Assembly: GCA_964601515.1 (NCBI GenBank)
Contig: CAZRNU010000090.1
Coordinates: forward strand, 1 to 12,531
DNA: 12,531 nt
Source: PWND01 sp964601515
GTDB lineage: Bacteria > Bacteroidota > Bacteroidia > Bacteroidales > UBA7960
Direction of reading: 5' to 3'
Of this stretch, positions 1-6,818 are shown piece after piece. Both the position numbers and the translations under genes were made by a program. The number at the start of each line of letters is the position of its first letter. The first letter of the stretch is position 1. The notes under the pieces are model-generated. The model ran no database searches. It was not told where the DNA came from and saw only the letters and a list, made by a program, of their open reading frames with translations.

Positions 1-62
1 AAACATTGTGAAACCCCTCCACAACCAATAACCAAAATTTTGCCGGCAAATTTTATTTTCAT
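1..62 (-). CDS. Partial NAD(P)-binding dehydrogenase, saccharopine dehydrogenase / homospermidine synthase-like (N-terminus only)
   Basis: Only the first 20 codons lie in the window; the gene continues past base 1. The readable protein begins MKIKFAGKILVIGCGGVSQC. A short beta strand (ILVIG) runs into a glycine-rich turn (GCGGVSQ), the start of a Rossmann dinucleotide-binding fold. The form F-x-G-K-I-L-x-I-G-C-G-G-V resembles the N-terminus of saccharopine dehydrogenase-type enzymes, especially the homospermidine synthase branch (NAD-dependent polyamine synthesis in the cytoplasm). With 20 residues this is a family-level guess; other Rossmann enzymes remain possible. The ATG at 62 is preferred over ATGs at 65 and 74 because GGAGG (72-68) sits five bases before it. 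It is divergent to the NUDIX gene, with about 140 bases shared between them. Confidence 0.5.
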   Translation of the reverse strand, partial: MKIKFAGKILVIGCGGVSQC

Positions 63-67
63 CATAA

Positions 68-72
68 CCTCC
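68..72 (-). promoter_or_regulatory. Shine-Dalgarno-like GGAGG before the partial dehydrogenase
   Basis: Reading the minus strand, GGAGG is followed by TT and then two consecutive ATG codons (65-63, 62-60). Spacing of five bases to the second ATG supports starting there. Good Shine-Dalgarno matches are uncommon in Bacteroidota and none is obvious before the other genes here, so it could be chance. Confidence 0.35.
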
Positions 73-203
73 ATAATTAGTTTATTAAAACCATGCTTAT
101 TTATCATGTTTTTGTATGACAAGCAAGAGATTTTTTAAAAAATTATATTAATAATGATTATATATACAGAAGAAGAAATAACAGATTTACAAAATTTGCC
201 GAA

Positions 204-818
204 GTGTTAAATGATTTTGAATTACCCGGAATCGATTCTCAATTAAAGATGGCTCCGAAAAAAAGAAAAAATGAAATACCAATACCGGAAATAAATAAGG
301 ATACAAAAAAAAATGCGGTATTGTTTTTGTTATATCCTAAAAAAGAAAAAATTTTCACTGTTTTAATTCAAAGAAAACTATATGATGGTGTGCATGGAGG
401 GCAGATTTCTTTTCCGGGTGGTAGAATCGAAGAAAATGAAACACTCGAACAAACAGCAAAAAGAGAAACTTTTGAAGAAATAGGGGTTGATATTGAAAAA
501 ATTACACTAATTGGTCAGTTAACAAAATTATATATTCCGCCAAGCAATAATCTGGTTTATCCGTTTGTCGGTTATGTAAATGAGACTCCAAAATTTATTG
601 CAGATGGACATGAGGTTTCAGAAATTTTGGAAATAGATTTGAACTTTTTTTTTAATGAAAAGAATATTGAATCAAAACTGATTGAGTTTAAAAACCAACC
701 TAGCATGAACGTTCCTTGCTTTATTTATGATAGTAAGATTATTTGGGGAGCAACAGCAATGATTATCATGGAATTTGTTGATTTAGTTTCCAAACATAAT
801 CTAGTCAAAGACTTTTAA
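204..818 (+). CDS. NUDIX hydrolase, CoA pyrophosphatase (NudL/PCD1) type
   Basis: Cytoplasmic NUDIX pyrophosphohydrolase, 204 aa, close to the usual family length. The Nudix box GX5EX7REUXEEXGU is intact at residues 73-95 (G73, E79, R87-E88, E91-E92, G94), with Thr in the first hydrophobic position; these glutamates bind the catalytic Mg or Mn. Just before it, VLIQRKLYDGVHGGQISFPGG (53-73) follows the UPF0035 signature of CoA pyrophosphatases, but the usual Ser/Ala and second Arg are Lys and Gly. CoA or a CoA-like substrate is therefore likely but not certain. The LPG...QxKMAP stretch (7-17) is typical of this subfamily and excludes a start at the ATG at 249. The start used is GTG. The frame stays open upstream to 120 and encodes a plausible amphipathic helix (RFTKFAEVLNDFELPG), so the true N-terminus may lie further upstream. 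Confidence 0.85.
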   Translation: MLNDFELPGIDSQLKMAPKKRKNEIPIPEINKDTKKNAVLFLLYPKKEKIFTVLIQRKLYDGVHGGQISFPGGRIEENETLEQTAKRETFEEIGVDIEKITLIGQLTKLYIPPSNNLVYPFVGYVNETPKFIADGHEVSEILEIDLNFFFNEKNIESKLIEFKNQPSMNVPCFIYDSKIIWGATAMIIMEFVDLVSKHNLVKDF

Positions 819-841
819 TAATTATTGGGAAGGTTGAATTA

Positions 842-872
842 TTGGTCGTTTCGTTTATTTTATTTAAATTTG
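842..872 (+). promoter_or_regulatory. Bacteroidota-type promoter for the YfiR-like gene
   Basis: TTG (842-844) and TAAATTTG (865-872) are separated by 20 bases, matching the Bacteroidota -33/-7 consensus (TTTG, about 19-21 bases, TAnnTTTG). Transcription would start near 880, giving a leader of about 75 bases before the ATG at 957. The 9-bp direct repeat AATTATTGG (820-828 and 837-845) overlaps the -33 box. Confidence 0.5.
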
Positions 873-956
873 ATATTGGAAAAATAGTGAAAATATAACA
901 ATAAATTGATGTTCGTTTGACAATTTTTGTTACTTAGCAATCAAATACATTTTTTT

Positions 957-1499
957 ATGATAAGAATTAAGAAACATACTCATTTAGCAAAGGTAGTTTT
1001 CCTGATAGCAGGAATAATTTTTGCCTTGCAATTAAATGCACAGCAATCTGAAATTAGGATGCAGTCAGTTTTTTTGTATAATTTTACCAGACTGGTATCC
1101 TGGCCGGCTGATTATCAATCCGGAGATTTTGTTATGGCTGTATATGGTAATACACCAATGTTAGAAGAAATTGAATCTTTGGCTGCAACAAGAAAAGCAG
1201 GAACACAAAATATTGTTGCGAAGAAATTCAATTCTTTAAATGATTTATCTAAATGTCATATCATTTATATTCCTAGTGGTGAATCGCGTAATACTACTAA
1301 TATTGTTAATGGACTTAAAGAAAAGAACATTAAAGCATTGATAGTTACTGATTCTAGAAATTCAACTAAAAGTGGAGCTGTAGTTAACTTTACAATTGTT
1401 GATGGTAAACAACGATTTGAACTAAGTCAAGAAAATGCCAAAATCATGGGACTTACCTTGGGCGGTGAAATTACTAGACTTGCTATTTTAGTTGATTAA
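957..1499 (+). CDS. Secreted YfiR/DUF4154-family periplasmic regulator
   Basis: This 180-aa protein has a clear signal peptide: basic N-terminus (K5, K6, H7, H9), hydrophobic core 13-26, and likely cleavage after A28 (LNA/QQ). The mature part follows the YfiR (DUF4154) pattern: an early SVFLYNFTRLVSWP helix (37-50), a strand-and-turn (FVMAVYGNTP), the CHIIYIP motif (100-106), LIVTDSR, and a C-terminal FELSQENAKIMGL...L...I segment. In Pseudomonas, YfiR is a periplasmic inhibitor of the diguanylate cyclase YfiN; no cyclase is encoded here. Only one cysteine (C100) is present, so the disulfides of Pseudomonas YfiR cannot form within the monomer. The ATG at 957 is chosen over an upstream TTG (927) because it opens a normal signal peptide. 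The gene sits just before two transmembrane sensors on the same strand, which are its most obvious possible partners, but a terminator separates them. Confidence 0.8.
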   Translation: MIRIKKHTHLAKVVFLIAGIIFALQLNAQQSEIRMQSVFLYNFTRLVSWPADYQSGDFVMAVYGNTPMLEEIESLAATRKAGTQNIVAKKFNSLNDLSKCHIIYIPSGESRNTTNIVNGLKEKNIKALIVTDSRNSTKSGAVVNFTIVDGKQRFELSQENAKIMGLTLGGEITRLAILVD

Positions 1500-1522
1500 T
1501 TGTGTCAGTTTGAGCAAAACAT

Positions 1523-1559
1523 AAAAACTATCAAAATCTTTTTTGGTAGTTTTTTTTTT
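1523..1559 (+). terminator. Rho-independent terminator after the YfiR-like gene
   Basis: A 14-bp stem (1523-1536 with 1541-1554, one G-T wobble, loop TCTT) is followed by further T residues to 1559. It begins 23 bases after the YfiR-like stop codon. The stem is A/T-rich with a short C/G core. It should end most transcripts before the sensor genes. Confidence 0.75.
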
Positions 1560-1587
1560 ATTTCTAACAGTCTTCAAAATATTTTAA

Positions 1588-1595
1588 TATTTTTG
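1588..1595 (+). promoter_or_regulatory. Candidate -7 box (TATTTTTG) for the sensor operon
   Basis: TATTTTTG matches TAnnTTTG and lies between the terminator and the first sensor gene, leaving a leader of roughly 70 bases. No good -33 TTG is seen at the right distance, and the region is T-rich, so a chance match is possible. Confidence 0.3.
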
Positions 1596-1671
1596 TTGCT
1601 AGCAAGAGGTAATTTTATCTTTACACTGCTTCCTCAATTATTTCAAATAAGCGACAATAAAAAAAATAAAT

Positions 1672-3624
1672 ATGAAAATCAAACTAAGCATTGGTAGAAA
1701 ACTTAGCCTTGGTTTTACCATTTTGATTGGGTTCTTCCTTTTCAGTAATATTTTTACTTTCTCTGTATTTAGGGAAAGTCAAAGGATAAACGACCAAAAT
1801 AGTAATGTATATGTCCCTTCAATGTTATTACTAATGGAGTTTAATAACATGATAATTACCAGTGAGAGATTAATTGGAAATTGGATATTTATTCAAAGTG
1901 ACATCGATACTCAAGACAAGAACCAATTAAAAGGTATTATTGCTCAGGATTATATTGATCTTAAAAGCAAACTTGTTAGAATATCCGAGAATTGGGATAC
2001 AGAAATGCAAGAGAAATTGGAAGAGATTTTCAATAATGTTGATTTGTTGTTTGTTACTCATAAATATGTAATGGATGAGTTGGTAGACTGGACAAGCTAT
2101 GATGATCCAATGATACTTTTCTTTGTACGCCCCATGATGGAAGAAGGTGGCGATATTGCTATGATGACAAGAAAAATAACAAATCAACTAGATGAACTAA
2201 TAGATATTCAGAATCAAAACGTTGAGCTTGGTTATAAGCAGATGAATGATTCCCTAGATTCACTTGGAAGGCTTACAATTATATTAACTTTATTATTAAT
2301 TATTAGTGGTGTGCTAATAGCTTACTTCTCAATTAAGAGTATTACAAATCCTGTAAATAAACTTCGAATCGCATTACAGCTTATGGGACAAGGTAAAATT
2401 CCTGAAACTGCTGTTTCTGTTACTAATGATGAGATTGGAGAAATGGCAAAAGCACTGAATTTCTTAGTAGATGGTTTGAAGGATAAGTCTAGTTTTTCTG
2501 TTGAGATTGGTCAAGGAAATTTTGCATCAGATTTTAGACCTTTGAGTGAAGAGGATGATTTAGGGCTTGCTCTTATAGAAATGCGAGAAAGTTTGAAAAA
2601 TGCCAAAGAAGAAGAGAATAAGAGAAGAATCGAGGATGATAAAAGATCATGGGCAACCCATGGTATTGCTAAGTTTGCCGAACTTCTAAGGCAAAACAAT
2701 GACAATATTCAAGAGCTCTCATTTAGTATTATAAAAAATCTTGTTAAGTATCTTGATGCTAATCAAGGAGGTATCTTCATCGTTAATGATGAAGAAATTG
2801 GCGAAAAATCGGTAGACCTTAAAGCTTGTTTTGCTTATGATAAGAAGAAATTCCTAAAGAAAACGATACATGTTGGTGAAGGTCTTGTTGGAACATGCTT
2901 ACAGGAGGGAGAGTCTATTTTCTTAACGGATGTTCCGGATACTTATGTTAATATTACTTCAGGATTAGGAGATTCTAATCCAAGATGCATACTTATTGTT
3001 CCATTAAAACTTAATGATGAAATATTTGGTGTTATTGAGATAGCATCATTTAAAATAATGGAATCTTATCAGATTGAATTTGTTGAAAGAATTGCAGAAT
3101 CTATTGCTGCTACTATTTCAACAGTTAAGATTAATATTCGAACAACAGAACTATTGCACCAATCACAGGAACAAAGTGAAGAAATGCGTGCTCAGGAAGA
3201 AGAGATGCGTCAAAATATGGAAGAAATGCACGCTACACAAGAGGAGATGGAAAGGAAGGAAATTGAAAGCCAAAGCTTTTATGAGGCTATAAATGAATCT
3301 GTGGCTTTGGTTGAGATTAGTATGGATGGAAATGTTAGACGCGTAAATAAAAAAGTGTGTGACATATTATTATTTTCCGAAGGCGAATTGGCTGGGCATT
3401 CTCATGTAAAATTCTTTGATAAGTATTTTGTCGAGACTTCTACTTATCATCAAATGTGGAGTGATTTATCCAATGGTCAAAAATTTGAGGGAACAATTAG
3501 CCTAATAAAAAGGAATGGAACTAAGCTTTCTGCTCAGGTTGCCATACATTCGATTAAGAATAAATACCGAGAGCCCGTTAAAATTATATTCATTATTCGA
3601 GAATATTCTGAGGTAAATGCATAA
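1672..3624 (+). CDS. Transmembrane sensor: helical periplasmic domain, HAMP, GAF, heptad coiled coil, PAS; no output domain
   Basis: 650-aa inner-membrane receptor. TM1 is at about 13-33. The periplasmic part (34-198) is predicted all-helical, like four-helix-bundle MCP or CHASE3 modules. TM2 is at about 200-220 and a HAMP with the usual P and DEIGEM motifs at 219-273. A second short HAMP-like unit (about 274-312, DLGLALIEMRESL) follows, then a linker with RSWATHGIAKFAELLRQNN. The GAF domain (about 345-487) includes GEGLVG and ITSGLGD. A coiled coil (495-532) repeats EEM every seven residues, and a C-terminal PAS (about 533-646) ends the protein. There is no histidine kinase, GGDEF, EAL, PP2C or MCP hairpin, so signalling must go through a partner. 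The GAF carries two cysteines (C386, C409) also present in the downstream paralogue. The PAS sequence is divergent. An alternative is a receptor that lost its output; the intact frame and conserved coiled coil argue against decay. Confidence 0.85.
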   Translation: MKIKLSIGRKLSLGFTILIGFFLFSNIFTFSVFRESQRINDQNSNVYVPSMLLLMEFNNMIITSERLIGNWIFIQSDIDTQDKNQLKGIIAQDYIDLKSKLVRISENWDTEMQEKLEEIFNNVDLLFVTHKYVMDELVDWTSYDDPMILFFVRPMMEEGGDIAMMTRKITNQLDELIDIQNQNVELGYKQMNDSLDSLGRLTIILTLLLIISGVLIAYFSIKSITNPVNKLRIALQLMGQGKIPETAVSVTNDEIGEMAKALNFLVDGLKDKSSFSVEIGQGNFASDFRPLSEEDDLGLALIEMRESLKNAKEEENKRRIEDDKRSWATHGIAKFAELLRQNNDNIQELSFSIIKNLVKYLDANQGGIFIVNDEEIGEKSVDLKACFAYDKKKFLKKTIHVGEGLVGTCLQEGESIFLTDVPDTYVNITSGLGDSNPRCILIVPLKLNDEIFGVIEIASFKIMESYQIEFVERIAESIAATISTVKINIRTTELLHQSQEQSEEMRAQEEEMRQNMEEMHATQEEMERKEIESQSFYEAINESVALVEISMDGNVRRVNKKVCDILLFSEGELAGHSHVKFFDKYFVETSTYHQMWSDLSNGQKFEGTISLIKRNGTKLSAQVAIHSIKNKYREPVKIIFIIREYSEVNA

Positions 3625-3668
3625 TTTTTTGGTTCTTTTTAAATAGGGTGCAACTAAAATTTATAGAA

Positions 3669-6008
3669 ATGTTCAATGTTTTAGGCTTTTACAAAAAAAT
3701 CAAAATTCAAAATAAACTTTTATTGTTTATTCTAAGTTTCACAGTACTTATTTATATAGTTGCATTCTCTCTTGTTATTTCAGGCATGAGAAACAAAATA
3801 TTTAATGATGCTGAGAAACTAATTCAGTCAAATGCCAGAGAATATGCCAATTTGGTTGGTGAAGAGTTGAATTTTGATTTCGATATTACTCAAGGCATGG
3901 GCTGGTCTATGCATGGATTTAAAAATGTTCCTCAAGAATTGTTTTTCGATTTTTATAAAGACATATTGAAAAACAATATTGAAAGAAATCCTAATTTTTA
4001 TTCAACATGGATAAGTTGGGAACTTAGCGCAATCGAACCTGATTATTATCTTCCATATGGGAGAATACGTCAAACATATTTTAAGCATGGAAATCAAATA
4101 AGGTATAAGCAAGATACTTTAAATCTTGATGGCGATATTATTGGCGGACTTTATCACCAGGTAAAAGTTGCCATGAAAGATTATATGTCAGATCCATATT
4201 GGTATTCTTATACAGGTAGAACTGAAGATCAAGTTTTAGAAGTGAGCCCTTGTATTCCAATTATTATTAATGGAACTTTTGCAGGTTTGGCGGGCTCTGA
4301 TATTGTTTTAAGTCGTTTCCAAGACTTATCTCAATCTATTAAACCTTTTGATGTTGGTTATACTTTTATAATTTCTAATAATGGAACTTATGTAGGACAT
4401 CCCAATGAGTCGTTTGTCGGCCAAAAAATTTCAGAAATAAGACCCGAATACTCGAGAGAGAATAGTATTGTTGAAAAGATAGCCAGAGGAGAATTTTTTT
4501 CTCACGTTAGTCATGATAATTATTTCAATGGTGATGCATATATTGCATACGCACCTGTTTATATTGGAAATACTCAGATTCCTTGGTCTGTTGGATCTGC
4601 TGTTCCTATGAGCATCATTGTAAGCGAAGCAAACAGAATTCTTACGAGATCCATTATTGTTGCGGTTATTGGACTATTGTTACTTTCATACATAATATAC
4701 ATTGTAGCAAGGAGAATTTCAAAACCTTTGTCAACAATTAGCAGAGTATTAGAAAAAATTGCTATTGGGGATCTTAGGGATACTAGAAAAATTAAAGTTA
4801 AGACAGAAGATGAGATAGGAACTATATCACAAGCATTAAACAGCCTGATAGATGGATTGAATAAAACAGCTGATTTTGCAAATGAAATAGGACGAGGAAA
4901 TCTTGAAGCTGAATTTAATATGCTTGGAGATAATGATGTTCTGGGAGAAGCTTTATTAAATATGAGAGAAAGTCTTAAACATGCCAATATAGAGGAAGTT
5001 AAAAGGCAGGAGGAAGACAATAGGAGGAATTGGGCAACCCAAGGTCATGCTATGTTTGCAGAAATATTAAGACAAAATAATGATGATATAAGCACATTAT
5101 CTTTTAATGTTATAAAAAATCTGGTAAAATATTTAAATGCAAATCAGGGGGGTATTTTTATTCTCAATGATGATGATGAAAAGAATATGTTTCTCGAAAT
5201 GAAAGCATGCTATGCATTTGATAGACAAAAATATTTAACCAAAAAGATTGATATAGGTGAAGGACTTGTTGGTGCATGTTTTCTTGAAAAGAAAACAGTA
5301 TATCTTACTAAAGTTCCTGAAGATTATATTCTTATCACATCAGGCTTGGGAGACGAAGTTCCTTCAACAGTTTTAATTGTGCCATTAATTGTTAATGATA
5401 ATATTTTTGGGGTTGTTGAACTCGCCGCTTTCAAACCATTTGAGGCACATTATATTGATTTTGTTGAAAAAATTGGTGAGAGCATAGCAAGTACTATTTC
5501 TTCGGTAAAGATAAATGTGCGCACTAAATTCTTATTGGAACAATCGCAGCAGCAAGCCGAGGAAATGTCGGCTCAGGAAGAGGAAATGCGTCAGAACATG
5601 GAAGAAATGCATGCTACTCAAGAGGAAATGGCTAGAAAGGAATTAACTCTGCAGAATGTAATTAAAACAACTAACACTTTTCAAATTTTTATCGAATTTG
5701 ATTTTAATGGTATAATCAAAAACTCTAATGATCTTCTCTCCAATTTGTTAGGATATAGCAAAGATGAACTTAGAGGTAAGCATCATAGCATTTTATTTGC
5801 TGATGAAAATTATAATGGTTCTGATGAGTATGGCGACTTTTGGGTGAAAATGAATGATCAGGAGAATTTACTTCAAGAGTATAAGCTTCTTGCAAAGAAT
5901 GGAGATATATTAACATTTACCGGTGTATATCATCCTGTTTTTGATCAGGGGTATCCAATTAAAGTTATGCAGTTTGGGGTAAATATTACAGACTATCTGT
6001 GCAAATAA
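3669..6008 (+). CDS. Transmembrane sensor: double Cache domain, HAMP, GAF, heptad coiled coil, PAS; no output domain
   Basis: 779 aa from the ATG at 3669; a GTG at 3648 would add seven residues but gives no better signal. TM1 is at about 15-36. A large periplasmic double Cache (dCache_1-like, about 37-325) shows DYMSDPYWYSYTGR, GTFAGLAGSDIVLSRF and GYTFIISNNGTYVGHP; the R-x-WY-type amino-acid ligand motif is not evident, so the ligand is unknown. TM2 is at about 328-348, HAMP 346-400, a second HAMP-like unit (DVLGEALLNMRESL), GAF about 473-613, EEM-heptad coiled coil about 619-658 and PAS about 661-776. From the HAMP to the coiled coil it closely parallels the upstream gene, including one identical 20-residue stretch; the periplasmic and PAS parts differ. 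There is no catalytic output. It starts 44 bases after the previous stop with no terminator between, so the two are probably co-transcribed. Confidence 0.85.
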   Translation: MFNVLGFYKKIKIQNKLLLFILSFTVLIYIVAFSLVISGMRNKIFNDAEKLIQSNAREYANLVGEELNFDFDITQGMGWSMHGFKNVPQELFFDFYKDILKNNIERNPNFYSTWISWELSAIEPDYYLPYGRIRQTYFKHGNQIRYKQDTLNLDGDIIGGLYHQVKVAMKDYMSDPYWYSYTGRTEDQVLEVSPCIPIIINGTFAGLAGSDIVLSRFQDLSQSIKPFDVGYTFIISNNGTYVGHPNESFVGQKISEIRPEYSRENSIVEKIARGEFFSHVSHDNYFNGDAYIAYAPVYIGNTQIPWSVGSAVPMSIIVSEANRILTRSIIVAVIGLLLLSYIIYIVARRISKPLSTISRVLEKIAIGDLRDTRKIKVKTEDEIGTISQALNSLIDGLNKTADFANEIGRGNLEAEFNMLGDNDVLGEALLNMRESLKHANIEEVKRQEEDNRRNWATQGHAMFAEILRQNNDDISTLSFNVIKNLVKYLNANQGGIFILNDDDEKNMFLEMKACYAFDRQKYLTKKIDIGEGLVGACFLEKKTVYLTKVPEDYILITSGLGDEVPSTVLIVPLIVNDNIFGVVELAAFKPFEAHYIDFVEKIGESIASTISSVKINVRTKFLLEQSQQQAEEMSAQEEEMRQNMEEMHATQEEMARKELTLQNVIKTTNTFQIFIEFDFNGIIKNSNDLLSNLLGYSKDELRGKHHSILFADENYNGSDEYGDFWVKMNDQENLLQEYKLLAKNGDILTFTGVYHPVFDQGYPIKVMQFGVNITDYLCK

Positions 6009-6059
6009 AAAATCTGTCGCAAACACATTGGTTAAATTCCATTGTATTTTTAAACTTCA

Positions 6060-6812
6060 ATGCTAAATATTTCAGTTGTTTCTTATCTTAATTCACTTCC
6101 TTTCCTTTATGGAATTAATAGTTCTAGGTTTTTAAAAGATATTAATTTAATCAGGGAACTGCCTTTTGAGTGTTCAAATAGTTTTGCAAATGGATATGCA
6201 GATATAGCTTTAGTGCCGGTTGGATCGTTACCAATGCTTACAAATTATAAAGTAATATCTGACTATTGTATAGGTTCTGATGGCCCTGTGAGAACAGTAT
6301 TGCTCTTAAGTAATACTGAATTACATAAGATAAAAACAATTCATCTCGATTTTCACTCTCAAACATCTGTAAAACTTGTTAAAATCCTAGCTGAATACTT
6401 CTGGAAAATTTCACCGAAGTATATAAATACCTCTATCAATAATTATATTGATAATCATCATTTTGAATCAGCTGTAATGATTGGAGACAAAACATTTGAA
6501 CTTGTTCATCAGTATAATTATGCATATGATCTTGCTGAAGAGTGGAAAAAATATACAGGTTTACCTTTTGTATTTGCCTGTTGGGTAGGAAGAGAGAATA
6601 TTAGCACAGAAATCGTAGATGCTTTGAATAGTTCATTTAGATTCGGAATAGATAATCTTGATTTAGTTGCAGATCAATACAAAGAACAAATTATTCTTAC
6701 AAAGTCCGAAATTCTAAATTATTACAACGAAAATATTAAATATAACCTTGGAGAAGAGCAAAAAAAAAGCATGGACAAGTTTTTATCCATGCTAAAGAAA
6801 TCTGAGATTTAA
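6060..6812 (+). CDS. mqnA: Chorismate dehydratase MqnA (futalosine pathway of menaquinone synthesis)
   Basis: 250 aa, of the usual MqnA length. The enzyme dehydrates chorismate to 3-[(1-carboxyvinyl)oxy]benzoate, the first step of the futalosine route to menaquinone, in the cytoplasm. The fold is that of a periplasmic-binding-protein-like enzyme (VitK2_biosynth family). Motifs visible are SYLNSLPF (8-15), YADIALVPVGSLP (46-58), RT (78-79), DFHSQTS (97-103), an IGD turn (141-143) and EW...TGLPFVFACW (161-175). The last is characteristic of MqnA and argues for MqnA over its relative MqnD. No other mqn gene is in the window. It begins 51 bases after the second sensor on the same strand, so read-through from that operon is possible, and ends 6 bases from the convergent yidC stop with no clear terminator. 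Confidence 0.88.
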   Translation: MLNISVVSYLNSLPFLYGINSSRFLKDINLIRELPFECSNSFANGYADIALVPVGSLPMLTNYKVISDYCIGSDGPVRTVLLLSNTELHKIKTIHLDFHSQTSVKLVKILAEYFWKISPKYINTSINNYIDNHHFESAVMIGDKTFELVHQYNYAYDLAEEWKKYTGLPFVFACWVGRENISTEIVDALNSSFRFGIDNLDLVADQYKEQIILTKSEILNYYNENIKYNLGEEQKKSMDKFLSMLKKSEI

Positions 6813-6818
6813 ATTTGA

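Noticed and set aside
130..143. Perfect palindrome ATTTTTTAAAAAAT upstream of the NUDIX gene
   Set aside because: It is only a T-run meeting an A-run in AT-rich DNA, with no G/C information, so it is expected by chance.
817..843. Inverted repeat AATAATT/AATTATT after the NUDIX stop as a terminator
   Set aside because: The stem is seven A/T pairs with a 13-base loop and no T-tract; it is better explained as part of the direct repeat at the next promoter.
927..956. TTG start for the YfiR-like gene
   Set aside because: It would add ten residues before an otherwise ideal signal peptide; the ATG at 957 fits better.
1500..1697. Open frame of 65 codons between the YfiR-like gene and the first sensor
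   Set aside because: It begins right at the YfiR-like stop, runs through the terminator hairpin and overlaps the sensor start; its protein is low-complexity and has no family features.
1672..3624. Classification of the first sensor as a methyl-accepting chemotaxis protein
   Set aside because: The helical periplasmic domain and HAMP are MCP-like, but the conserved MCP cytoplasmic hairpin is absent; GAF, coiled coil and PAS take its place.
4574..5020. 148-codon minus-strand open frame inside the second sensor
   Set aside because: It is antisense to a well-supported HAMP-containing coding region and has a Ser/Leu-rich composition typical of shadow frames.
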